64,000 nt of DNA, taken from Clostridia bacterium (GTDB lineage: Bacteria; Bacillota; Clostridia; Christensenellales; Aristaeellaceae). The stretch's first letter is position 1. Each line of letters opens with the position of its first letter. A model generated the notes under the pieces. The model was given only the letters and a program-made list of their open reading frames with translations, was not told the DNA's origin and ran no database searches. Below are positions 6,837-14,807 of the stretch, one piece after another. Position numbers and translations under genes: made by a program. The stretch covers positions 38,609 to 102,608 of the forward strand of contig JAFUTW010000024.1 of the NCBI GenBank assembly GCA_017484085.1, read 5' to 3'.

Positions 6837-6876
6837 AAAAGGGTGAGTGCTGTGAAAGCCACTCGCCCTTTTCTTT
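6837..6876 (+). terminator. tRNA-Asn terminator
   Basis: AAAAGGGTGAGTG (6837-6849) pairs with CACTCGCCCTTTT (6860-6872) with one mismatch, followed by CTTTT. Confidence 0.85.
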
Positions 6877-6940
6877 TCCGGTGAAATGAACGTTATAAAG
6901 AAACGGCCTGTGCGGGCTGTGATCGGGAGATGAACGGGAA

Positions 6941-7219
6941 ATGCTGATCGGGATTGCGGCCGCCCTTGTCGCCGCGCTGAACCTCATCTGCTTTGCGCTG
7001 ATGGGGTATGACAAGGACTGTGCCAAAAAAGGAAAGCGCCGTGTGCCGGAGAAGCGGCTGTTCCTCTCGGCAGCCTGCTTCGGCGCGGTCGGCGGCGTGC
7101 TGGGGATGCAGGTGTTCCGCCACAAGACGAAGCACTGGACCTTCAGCATCTTCTTTCCGCTGCTGGCCGCAGTGCAGATCGCGCTGCTGGCGGCAGGGAT
7201 ATACACGCTGTGCCGATGA
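6941..7219 (+). CDS. DUF1294 small membrane protein
   Basis: This encodes 92 residues with three hydrophobic segments. The family signature is present: YDKDCAKKGKRRVPEKRL, then GGVLGM and RHKTKHWTF before the last membrane helix. Length fits DUF1294 proteins. The function is unknown; the conserved Tyr-Asp-Lys...Arg-Arg-x-Pro-Glu loop faces one side of the membrane. It is followed after 40 bases by the FAD dehydrogenase on the same strand, which may be co-transcribed. The ribosome site is weak. Confidence 0.88.
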   Translation: MLIGIAAALVAALNLICFALMGYDKDCAKKGKRRVPEKRLFLSAACFGAVGGVLGMQVFRHKTKHWTFSIFFPLLAAVQIALLAAGIYTLCR

Positions 7220-7259
7220 CGTGCGGACGGCAGGACAGAGTGACCTGGGAGGGTAAAAA

Positions 7260-8654
7260 ATGAAGCAGTATGACGTGCTGATCATCGGCGCGGGGCCGGG
7301 CGGCATTTTCGCGGCCTATGAGCTGACGCGCCTTGCGCCGCGGCTGAAGATCGCGGCTTTTGAGGCCGGCAACCCGCTGGAGCAGCGGAAGTGCCCGATC
7401 GACGGCAAGAAAGTGAAAACCTGCGTGCACTGCCAGACGTGCGGGATCATGAACGGCTTTGGCGGGGCAGGCGCCTTTTCCGACGGCAAGTACAACATCA
7501 CCAACGCCTTCGGCGGCACGCTGCACGACTACATCGGCAAGGACAAGGCGCTGGAGCTGATGCGCTATGTGGACAGCATCAACGTGAGCTTCGGCGGCGG
7601 AAAGACGAAGCTGTATACGACAGAGAACACGGACCTGGCGAGGCGCTGCCTGCAGCATAACCTGCACCTGCTGGGGGCGTCCGTGCGGCATCTGGGCACC
7701 GATATCAATTATGAAGTGCTCTCGGGCCTCTATAAAGAGCTGAAGGATAAGGTGGAGTTCTTCTTCCGGACGCCGGTCAGCGAAGTCCGCAGGGAAGGCG
7801 AAGGCTACGCCGTCACCGCGAAAGAGGAAGAATACTACGGCCGGTACTGCATCGCCTCGGTCGGGCGCAGCGGCAGCAGCTGGATGGAAAAGGTCTGCGA
7901 AGGGCTGGGGATCCCGACCAAATCCAACCGGGTGGACATCGGCGTGCGCGTGGAACTGCCGGCGGCCATTTTTGCCCATATCACGGACGAGGTGTATGAG
8001 AGCAAGATCGTCTACAAGACGGAGAAGTATCAGGACTTCGTGCGCACGTTCTGCATGAACCCGAAGGGCGTCGTGGTCACGGAAAACACGAACGGCATCG
8101 TGACGGTGAACGGCCACAGCTATGAGGATCCGGCGCTGCATACGGAGAACACCAACTTTGCGCTGCTGGTCTCCAAGCACTTCACGGAACCTTTCAAAGA
8201 CAGCAACGGGTACGGCGAGAGCATCGCCCGGCTGTCCAACATGCTGGGCGGCGGGGTCATCGTTCAGCGCTTCGGCGATCTCATCCGCGGACAGCGCAGC
8301 ACGCCCTCCCGCATGGCGAAGTCGTTCATGACGCCTACCCTTTCCGCAACACCGGGCGATCTCAGCCTCGTCATCCCCAAACGCATCCTGGACGGCATCA
8401 TCGAGATGATCTATGCGCTGGACAAGATCGCACCCGGAACGGCGAACGACGATACGCTGCTCTACGGTGTGGAGGTCAAGTTCTACAACATGGAAGTCTG
8501 CCTGGACGAGAACCTGGAGACACCGTGCCGGGGCTTCTTTGCGATCGGGGACGGCAGCGGGGTCACACATTCTCTGTCGCATGCCTCGGCCAGCGGCGTT
8601 TATGTGGCAAGACACCTGGCCGGGATGCTGGACGTAAAAGCGGATACAAACTGA
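7260..8654 (+). CDS. FAD-dependent dehydrogenase (COG2509-type)
   Basis: This encodes a 464-residue flavoprotein. The N-terminal dinucleotide-binding fold is DVLIIGAGPGGIFAAYELTR, and a C-terminal FAD motif reads GFFAIGDGSGVTHSLSHASA. Between them lie a Cys-rich loop KTCVHCQTCGIMNGFGGAGA and GAFSDGKYN, typical of the uncharacterised FAD-dependent dehydrogenases of COG2509. The substrate is unknown. GGGAGG precedes the ATG by about seven bases. It is likely cytosolic. No electron-transfer partner is next to it. Confidence 0.88.
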   Translation: MKQYDVLIIGAGPGGIFAAYELTRLAPRLKIAAFEAGNPLEQRKCPIDGKKVKTCVHCQTCGIMNGFGGAGAFSDGKYNITNAFGGTLHDYIGKDKALELMRYVDSINVSFGGGKTKLYTTENTDLARRCLQHNLHLLGASVRHLGTDINYEVLSGLYKELKDKVEFFFRTPVSEVRREGEGYAVTAKEEEYYGRYCIASVGRSGSSWMEKVCEGLGIPTKSNRVDIGVRVELPAAIFAHITDEVYESKIVYKTEKYQDFVRTFCMNPKGVVVTENTNGIVTVNGHSYEDPALHTENTNFALLVSKHFTEPFKDSNGYGESIARLSNMLGGGVIVQRFGDLIRGQRSTPSRMAKSFMTPTLSATPGDLSLVIPKRILDGIIEMIYALDKIAPGTANDDTLLYGVEVKFYNMEVCLDENLETPCRGFFAIGDGSGVTHSLSHASASGVYVARHLAGMLDVKADTN

Positions 8655-8771
8655 ATCCTGCGCTGCCTCGGCAGCGCTTTTTCATTGACGCGGCAGGCGG
8701 TTCATGATACCATAAACAACAGCAACTATCGTTTGCGGAAAGAGATATTCTTTCCGGGGAAGAAGGGGAAA

Positions 8772-9704
8772 ATGAAGATTACGGCAATCGGAGAAATCCT
8801 GGTGGATATGACCCAGACCCAGGTGGACGGCAGAGGCATCCGGCACTTTGCCGCCAACCCGGGCGGCGCGCCGGCCAACGTGGCTGTGGCGGCGGCGAAG
8901 CTGGGGGCGGAATCCGCTTTTATCGGCTGTGTCGGCGATGACGTCTTCGGCCAGACGCTGAAGGAGACGCTGCTTTCAAACGGCGTCGACGTGTCCGGCC
9001 TTCAGGTGACTGAGAAGGCCAGCACGACGCTCGCGGTGGTGACGGTGGATGAGAAGGGAGAGCGCAGCTTTTCCTTCTGCCGCAGGCCGGGCGCGGATAC
9101 GCGTCTGGATGCCGGGAAAGCGGCAGAAGCGGCCGCCGGAACGGGCATCCTGCATTTCGGCAGCGTCAGCCTGACCGATCCGGACAGCCGACAGGCGACG
9201 GTCTGCGCTGTGCGTGCCGCCAAAGAGGCCGGCGCGATCATCACCTATGATCCCAATTACCGCGCTTCGCTCTGGCCGGACAGGGAGACGGCCGTGCGGG
9301 AGATGCGCGCGCCGCTGCCGCTGTGCGACATCGTGAAGATCAGCGACGAGGAGACGGAACTGCTGTGCGGTGTCAGCGATCCCCGGGACGCGGCCCGCGT
9401 GCTCTGTGAGGGCGGCGCAAAGCTGGTGCTGGTGACGCTGGGAGCTGAGGGCGCCTTCTGGCGCTGCGGTGAGGAATCCGGCGTCGTGCCGGGCTGCCGC
9501 GTGAAGGTGGCGGACACCAACGGCGCGGGTGATACGTTCTTCGGCGCGCTGCTCAGCCGCATCGCGCTGCGCGGCGGTCTCCAGGACCTGGACGCGCAGG
9601 AGATCACCGGCATCGTCGCCTACGCCAACCGGGCGGCGGCGCTGACGACCAGCAGGCCCGGCGCGATCCCGGCGATGCCGACACGCGAAGAACTGGAAGG
9701 GTGA
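8772..9704 (+). CDS. PfkB-family carbohydrate kinase, probable fructokinase
   Basis: This encodes 310 residues with the ribokinase-family fold. The N-terminal GEILVDM and NPGGAPANVAVAAAKLG bind sugar, and the C-terminal VADTNGAGDTFFGALL carries the catalytic Asp and the anion hole. The AFIGCVGDD segment is usual in fructokinases. The start at 8772 is where homology begins and has GAAGGGG upstream. It is the first gene of a tightly packed set with an amylosucrase-like enzyme and a sugar-phosphatase, and a sucrose-type PTS follows, so fructose released from sucrose is the likely substrate, giving fructose 6-phosphate. Confidence 0.88.
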   Translation: MKITAIGEILVDMTQTQVDGRGIRHFAANPGGAPANVAVAAAKLGAESAFIGCVGDDVFGQTLKETLLSNGVDVSGLQVTEKASTTLAVVTVDEKGERSFSFCRRPGADTRLDAGKAAEAAAGTGILHFGSVSLTDPDSRQATVCAVRAAKEAGAIITYDPNYRASLWPDRETAVREMRAPLPLCDIVKISDEETELLCGVSDPRDAARVLCEGGAKLVLVTLGAEGAFWRCGEESGVVPGCRVKVADTNGAGDTFFGALLSRIALRGGLQDLDAQEITGIVAYANRAAALTTSRPGAIPAMPTREELEG

Positions 9705-9709
9705 GAGGC

Positions 9710-11560
9710 ATGGAGAAGAACTGGGAAGCGGAGTTTTCACGCCGCTTTGCGCGGCACGAGGATGAACTGAAGTGGCTCTACGGCGAGCTGTACCACGGCG
9801 ACGCGCAGGCCTACGATTACTTTGTCTCCATGCTCTACCGGGCCTACTGCGAGCGGCCGGAGGCGCTGCGCGAGCTGGACAGGGCGCGCGAAGCGGATCC
9901 GGGCTGGTACAAGGGGCACGAGATGGTCGGCATGCTGATGTATGTGAACGCATTTGCCGGCACGCTCCGGGGCGTAGAGGAAAAGCTGGACTATATCGAA
10001 TCCTGCGGTGTCAACTACCTGCATTTGATGCCCCTGCTGGAGAGCCCGGAGGGGCGCAGCGACGGCGGCTATGCGGTCAGCGACTTTCGGAAGGTGCAGC
10101 CGGAGCTGGGCACGATGGAGGATCTCTCCCGCCTGGCCGGCAAATGCCACAAACGCGGCATCGCCGTGTGTCTGGACTTTGTGATGAACCACACGAGCGA
10201 GGACCACGAGTGGGCCAGGCGCGCGGCGGCAGGGGAGAAGGCGTATCAGGACCGCTACTTCTTCTTTGACAACTGGGTGACGCCGAACGAGTATGAACGG
10301 ACCGTTCCGCAGGTCTTCCCGACCACGGCGCCCGGCAATTTCAGCTGGAACGAGCAGGCGGGCAAGGTGGTCATGACGACCTTCTATCCGTACCAGTGGG
10401 ACCTCAATTACGCCAACCCCGTCGTCATGAACGACATGACGGACAACATGCTCTATCTGTGCAACCGGGGCGTGGATGTCATCCGGCTGGACGCGGTGCC
10501 CTATATCTGGAAAGAACTGGGGACGAACTGCCGCAATCTGCCGCAGGTCCATTCACTCGTCCGCATCATGCGGATGGTGTGCGAGATCGTCTGCCCGGGA
10601 ACGCTGCTTTTGGGCGAAGTGGTGATGGAACCCAGCCGGGTGGTGCCTTATTTCGGCTCAGTGGAGAAACCGGAGTGCCATTTGCTCTATAATGTGACGA
10701 CAATGGCGAGCACGTGGCACACAGTGGCGACGCGGGACGTGCGCCTGCTGGCGCACCAGCTGGAGCAGGTGTTCGCGCTGCCCCGCGATTATACGTTCCT
10801 CAACTATCTGCGCTGCCACGACGACATCGGGTGGGGCCTCGACTATCCCTTCCTCACCCGGTTCGGCCAGATGGAAGTGCCGCACAAGAAATACCTGAAC
10901 GACTTTTTCACCGGCAAATGGCCGGGCAGCTTCTCCGTCGGCGAGCTGTACAACGACGATCCCCGGCTGGGAGACGCCCGGCTGTGCGGCACGACGGCCT
11001 CCCTCTGCGGCATCGAAAAGGCCCGGACGCAGGGTGACATGGCTGCGATGGAGACGGCGCTGCGCCGGGATGTCCTGCTGCACGCCTACATGCTCACCCT
11101 GAGCGGCATCCCCGTCCTCTACAGCGGAGACGAGGTCGCGCAGGAAAACGACCACGCCTATCACGACGATCCGCTGAAGGCGCCGGACAGCCGGTATCTG
11201 CACCGCGGAAAGATGGACTGGGCGAAAGCGGAGCGGGCCAAGGATCCCGGGACAGTGGAGGGACACGTCTTTGCCGCCATCCGGGAGCTTGAGCGGATCC
11301 GCGCGCAGCAGGCCGTCTTTGACGGGACGGCGGACGTATGGCTGCTGCAGACGGGCAGCGAGCACGTGCTGGGGATCGGCCGCTACAGGGAAGGCGAAAA
11401 GCTGCTGGCGCTCTTCAATTTCGGGGATGCGGAAGAGACGGTGTGGCTGAACGACCCGACGCCGACCGTAAACCTCATGACCGGAGAGGCGCAGAGCGCG
11501 CTCAAGGTGACGCTCCCGGCCGCCGGGTTCTGCTGGCTGGGACAGAAGTTTGATGCCTGA
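9710..11560 (+). CDS. GH13 amylosucrase / sucrose hydrolase-like enzyme
   Basis: This encodes 616 residues with an all-helical N-terminal part, a (beta/alpha)8 catalytic domain and a C-terminal beta domain. The four GH13 regions are visible: DFVMNHTS, GVDVIRLDAVPYIW (nucleophile Asp), LLLGEVV (acid/base Glu) and LRCHDDIGWG (transition-state Asp). The CHDDIGW form and the N-terminal helices point to the amylosucrase subfamily (GH13_4), which splits sucrose and may transfer glucose to glucan. The start could be GTG 9701, overlapping the kinase stop, or ATG 9710, preferred here. A role on sucrose or sucrose 6-phosphate delivered by the PTS is inferred. Confidence 0.88.
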   Translation: MEKNWEAEFSRRFARHEDELKWLYGELYHGDAQAYDYFVSMLYRAYCERPEALRELDRAREADPGWYKGHEMVGMLMYVNAFAGTLRGVEEKLDYIESCGVNYLHLMPLLESPEGRSDGGYAVSDFRKVQPELGTMEDLSRLAGKCHKRGIAVCLDFVMNHTSEDHEWARRAAAGEKAYQDRYFFFDNWVTPNEYERTVPQVFPTTAPGNFSWNEQAGKVVMTTFYPYQWDLNYANPVVMNDMTDNMLYLCNRGVDVIRLDAVPYIWKELGTNCRNLPQVHSLVRIMRMVCEIVCPGTLLLGEVVMEPSRVVPYFGSVEKPECHLLYNVTTMASTWHTVATRDVRLLAHQLEQVFALPRDYTFLNYLRCHDDIGWGLDYPFLTRFGQMEVPHKKYLNDFFTGKWPGSFSVGELYNDDPRLGDARLCGTTASLCGIEKARTQGDMAAMETALRRDVLLHAYMLTLSGIPVLYSGDEVAQENDHAYHDDPLKAPDSRYLHRGKMDWAKAERAKDPGTVEGHVFAAIRELERIRAQQAVFDGTADVWLLQTGSEHVLGIGRYREGEKLLALFNFGDAEETVWLNDPTPTVNLMTGEAQSALKVTLPAAGFCWLGQKFDA

Positions 11561-11579
11561 CAGGGGGAGAAAGGCTGAT

Positions 11580-12410
11580 ATGAAGCAAAAACTGATTTTT
11601 CTGGATATCGACGGGACCCTGACCCCGGCCGGCAGCAACGTGCCGCCGGAGAGCGCCATGGAGGCGGTGCGCCTGGCGCAGGCGCAGGGCCACAAGGTGT
11701 TTCTGTGCACCGGGCGCAATTATGCGATGCTGAAGCCGGTGCTGGATCTCGGGTTTGACGGCGCCGTGGCGAGCGCGGGCGGTTACGTCTTCGCCGGGGA
11801 CGAGGTGCTCTTCGACTGTCCGATGCAACCGGAGCAGCGCGATACGGCGATGCGCCTTATGAAGGAGAGCGGCGTCTTCCGCACGGTCGAGGCGAGGGAC
11901 GCCACTTACGGGGATGAGGATCTGGGGGATTTCCTCGCCGGCGCAGGGGAAGGCAACAGCGAGCTGATGCGCTGGCGCAAGGCGCTGGCAGAGCGGCTGA
12001 ACATCCTGCCCATGGCCGCGTATGCGGGAGATCCGGTGTATAAGATCGTTTACATGTGCAGCCGGTTGGAACAGCTGGACAGCGTGCGCAGCGCACTGGA
12101 AAAGGACTTCAACTTCCTCGTGCAGGACGTGGCGGCCCATAACTGCCTGAACGGCGAGATGATCAACCGCAGGTTCGATAAGGGCCGCGGCGTGCGCGTC
12201 ATGGCGGAGCACTTCGGCGCGGAGATCGCCGATACCATCGGCTTCGGGGACAGCATGAACGACCTGGAGATGATCGAGACCGTCGGCATCAGCGTGTGCA
12301 TGGAAAACGGGAGCCCGGCGCTCAAGGCGAAGAGCAGCAGGATCTGCCCCGCCGTGGAGCAGGACGGCCTGGCCAAGGCCTTCCGCGAACTCGGTCTTAC
12401 AGGCGAATGA
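11580..12410 (+). CDS. HAD-superfamily (Cof-type) sugar phosphatase
   Basis: This encodes 276 residues. Motif I is FLDIDGTLTP with nucleophile and acid Asp, motif II is CTGR, and motif IV is GFGDSMNDLEMI. The large cap insert between motifs II and III is of the Cof/C2b type. These enzymes remove phosphate from sugar phosphates or nucleotides. It lies 20 bases after the GH13 gene with GGGGGAGAAAGG ahead of the start, so it is in the same transcript. Context allows a role in dephosphorylating sucrose 6-phosphate or overflow hexose phosphates. Confidence 0.87.
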   Translation: MKQKLIFLDIDGTLTPAGSNVPPESAMEAVRLAQAQGHKVFLCTGRNYAMLKPVLDLGFDGAVASAGGYVFAGDEVLFDCPMQPEQRDTAMRLMKESGVFRTVEARDATYGDEDLGDFLAGAGEGNSELMRWRKALAERLNILPMAAYAGDPVYKIVYMCSRLEQLDSVRSALEKDFNFLVQDVAAHNCLNGEMINRRFDKGRGVRVMAEHFGAEIADTIGFGDSMNDLEMIETVGISVCMENGSPALKAKSSRICPAVEQDGLAKAFRELGLTGE

Positions 12411-12452
12411 CCGCATAATTAAATATTTGTTTGTTATTTAACTGAACATATG

Positions 12453-12482
12453 TTTACAGAACCGCGCCCAAAAGTATACAAT
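12453..12482 (+). promoter_or_regulatory. Promoter upstream of the PTS operon
   Basis: TTTACA (12453-12458) is followed by TATACA or TACAAT at 12475-12482 with 16 to 18 bases of spacing. A short perfect hairpin, TTGCGGC/GCCGCAA, occurs in the leader just before the ribosome site AAGGAGG and could be an operator or RNA element. Confidence 0.55.
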
Positions 12483-12536
12483 AACTGCAGCATTGCGGCC
12501 GTTGCCGCAAAAGCACGAGTTTAAGGAGGAAATGGT

Positions 12537-14426
12537 ATGGCACTGGACTATCGCAAATGCGCTGAGCAGATCGCGGCCAATATCGGCGGCGGTTCAAACG
12601 TCATCAGCGCGGCCCATTGCGCAACCCGTCTGCGCCTCGTCATCGCGGACAACGGCAAGGTAAACAAGGAAGCGCTTGAGAATGTGGACGGCGTCAAGGG
12701 CATGTTCGAATCCAACGGGCAGCTTCAGCTCATCATCGGCACAGGCACCGTCAACAAGGTTTACGACGAGTTCCTGGCCGTGACCGGCGCCAGCGCCGCC
12801 AGCAAGGCGGATGTCAAGGCTGCCGCTGCGAGCCGCATGCCGCTGTGGAAGAAGATCCTGAAGACGCCGGGCGACGTCTTCGTGCCGATCTTGCCCGCCA
12901 TCGTGGCCTCCGGCCTCATGATGGGTATCGTGGAAGCCATCCCGAAATTCGCTCCTGCCTTCGGCCAGAGCGACTGGTTCGCCTTCCTGGATCTCGTCGC
13001 CAATACCGCTTTTGCGCTGCTGCCGGTGCTGGTCGCCATTTCCGCCGCGCGCGTCTTTGGCGGCAATATCTTTCTGGGCGCCGTTGTCGGCCTCATGATG
13101 GTGCACCCCGCGCTGATCAACGCGTGGACCGTCGGCAGTTACGCTGCAGGAGAGATACCCACGTGGCACCTGTTCTTCTTCAGTGTGCAGCAGGTTGGCT
13201 ATCAGGGCCACGTCATACCGGTCATACTGGCAGTCCTGCTCATGAGTACGGTGGAGAAGTGGCTGCATAAAAAGGTGCCGGAGATGATCGACCTCTTCGT
13301 CACGCCGCTGTGCACTGTGCTCGTCACCTCTTTCATCACCTTCACCATCATCGGACCTATCTTCTCCGTCTTTGAGAACTGGGTGTTGGCCGGCGCAAAG
13401 TGGCTGATCACCGTGGGCTTCGGCCTCGGCGCGGCGGCGATGGGCGCCATCTATCCGCTCACGGTCGTCATGGGCCTGCACCACATGTACAACGTCATCG
13501 AAGCTGGCATGATCTCCTCGACGGGCGTCAACACCTGGATGCCCATCGCGAGCGCAGCCAACTTCGCCCAGTTCGGCGCCTGCCTTGCTGTCGCGCTGAA
13601 GGTGAAGAACGCGAAGACCAAGTCGGTCGCGCTGCCGTCCTCCCTGTCCGCCTCTCTGGGCATCACGGAGCCGGCTATCTTCGGTATCAACTTCCGCTTC
13701 ATGAAGCCCTTCGTCTGCGGCATGATCGGCGGCGCCGTGGCGTCCCTGTTCGCCTCCTGGATAAAAGGCACCGCGATCAATGAGGCCGGCGAGGTCGTCA
13801 AGGTCGCCTTCGGCGCTACGACCTACGGCGTCACCGGCATCCCGGGCATCCCGGCCGTCAACAACGTGCCCATGTATCTCGTGGAGCTGATCATCGCTGC
13901 CGGCATCGCCTTCGGCCTGACCTGGGTCGTATGGAAAGAGGATGAGCCCAAGAAGGCTGCGGAGCCCAAGGCTGAGGCGGCTCCTGCCGTTCCCACCGTA
14001 TCCGTCATCCGCTGCGCGAACGGCGTCGTGCTGCAGCCTGTCGAAGGAACGGTCATCGCCCGCGAGGATATCCCGGACGACACCTTTGCCTCCGGCGTCC
14101 TGGGCGACGGCGTAGGCATCCAGCCGACCGGAGAGGTCGTCGTGGCGCCGTTTGACGGCACGATTTCCTCCGTGGCGGAGAGCCAGCATGCCGTGGGCAT
14201 CGAAGCGAACGGCATGGAAATGCTGATCCACGTCGGCGTGGATACCGTGCAGATGAACGGCGACGGCTTCACCTGCCTGGTCAAGGAAGGCGACGCCGTG
14301 AAGGCGGGCCAGCCCCTCATCCGCTTCAGCCGCGAGAAGATCAAGGCCGCCGGCTACAGCGACACCGTGGCGGTGCTGCTCACGAACTCCGACGATCTGG
14401 AAGGCGTCGAGTGCGGCGCGAAGTAA
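12537..14426 (+). CDS. Sucrose-type PTS transporter, EIIBCA fusion
   Basis: This encodes 629 residues in the order EIIB (1 to about 85), EIIC (about 105-455) and EIIA (about 480-629). EIIB has phospho-site Cys28 in AAHCATRLRL. EIIC has about ten membrane segments and the glucoside-family GLHHMYNVIEAGM signature. EIIA has QPTGEVVVAPFDGTI and LIHVGVDTV with His565 as the phospho-site. The family imports sucrose or a related glucoside as the 6-phosphate. The match to sucrose rather than trehalose rests on neighbouring fructokinase and amylosucrase-like genes. All three domains in one chain means only HPr and EI are needed, and both are encoded next. Confidence 0.9.
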   Translation: MALDYRKCAEQIAANIGGGSNVISAAHCATRLRLVIADNGKVNKEALENVDGVKGMFESNGQLQLIIGTGTVNKVYDEFLAVTGASAASKADVKAAAASRMPLWKKILKTPGDVFVPILPAIVASGLMMGIVEAIPKFAPAFGQSDWFAFLDLVANTAFALLPVLVAISAARVFGGNIFLGAVVGLMMVHPALINAWTVGSYAAGEIPTWHLFFFSVQQVGYQGHVIPVILAVLLMSTVEKWLHKKVPEMIDLFVTPLCTVLVTSFITFTIIGPIFSVFENWVLAGAKWLITVGFGLGAAAMGAIYPLTVVMGLHHMYNVIEAGMISSTGVNTWMPIASAANFAQFGACLAVALKVKNAKTKSVALPSSLSASLGITEPAIFGINFRFMKPFVCGMIGGAVASLFASWIKGTAINEAGEVVKVAFGATTYGVTGIPGIPAVNNVPMYLVELIIAAGIAFGLTWVVWKEDEPKKAAEPKAEAAPAVPTVSVIRCANGVVLQPVEGTVIAREDIPDDTFASGVLGDGVGIQPTGEVVVAPFDGTISSVAESQHAVGIEANGMEMLIHVGVDTVQMNGDGFTCLVKEGDAVKAGQPLIRFSREKIKAAGYSDTVAVLLTNSDDLEGVECGAK

Positions 14427-14478
14427 ACCTTCAGTCAAAGAACCGCGAATCAGCGGATAAGATTAAAGGAGGATCACC

Positions 14479-14736
14479 ATGAAGACATTTGAGTACACCA
14501 TCACCGATCCTGTGGGCATCCACGCCCGTCCGGCCGGCATCCTGGTCAAGGAGATCAAGAAATACGCTTCCGCCGTCACCGTCATCAAGGGCGAGAAGTC
14601 CGTCAACGCGCTCAAGCTCATGGCGCTCATGGGCATGGGCATCAAGCAGGGAGATACCGTTAAAGTGACCGTCGAGGGCGCGGATGAGGATACCGCAGCC
14701 GCCGCCATCGAAGAGTTCTTCAAAGCGAATTTCTGA
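14479..14736 (+). CDS. ptsH: Phosphocarrier protein HPr lacking regulatory Ser46
   Basis: This encodes 85 residues. GIHARPAG places the PEP-dependent phosphorylation site at His15, with Arg17. The segment SVNALKLMALMGMG aligns without gaps to TVNLKSIMGVMSLG of classical HPr, which puts Lys at position 46 where Gram-positive HPr has the Ser phosphorylated by HPr kinase. Phosphotransfer through His15 should be intact, while Ser46 control by HprK/CcpA should not work on this copy. It sits between the EIIBCA gene and Enzyme I with AAAGGAGG before its ATG. A second, housekeeping HPr elsewhere is possible. Confidence 0.93.
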   Translation: MKTFEYTITDPVGIHARPAGILVKEIKKYASAVTVIKGEKSVNALKLMALMGMGIKQGDTVKVTVEGADEDTAAAAIEEFFKANF

Positions 14737-14744
14737 TGAACGCG

Positions 14745-14780
14745 AGAGGGCGGCTGCCGGAAGACAGCCGCCCTCTGTTC
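14745..14780 (+). terminator. Hairpin between ptsH and ptsI
   Basis: AGAGGGCGGCTG (14745-14756) pairs perfectly with CAGCCGCCCTCT (14765-14776). It is followed by GTTCTGTTTTG, a weak T tract, so it may attenuate or stabilise the mRNA rather than stop it fully. Confidence 0.6.
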
Positions 14781-14807
14781 TGTTTTGAGACGAGGAGGTA
14801 ACGGACC

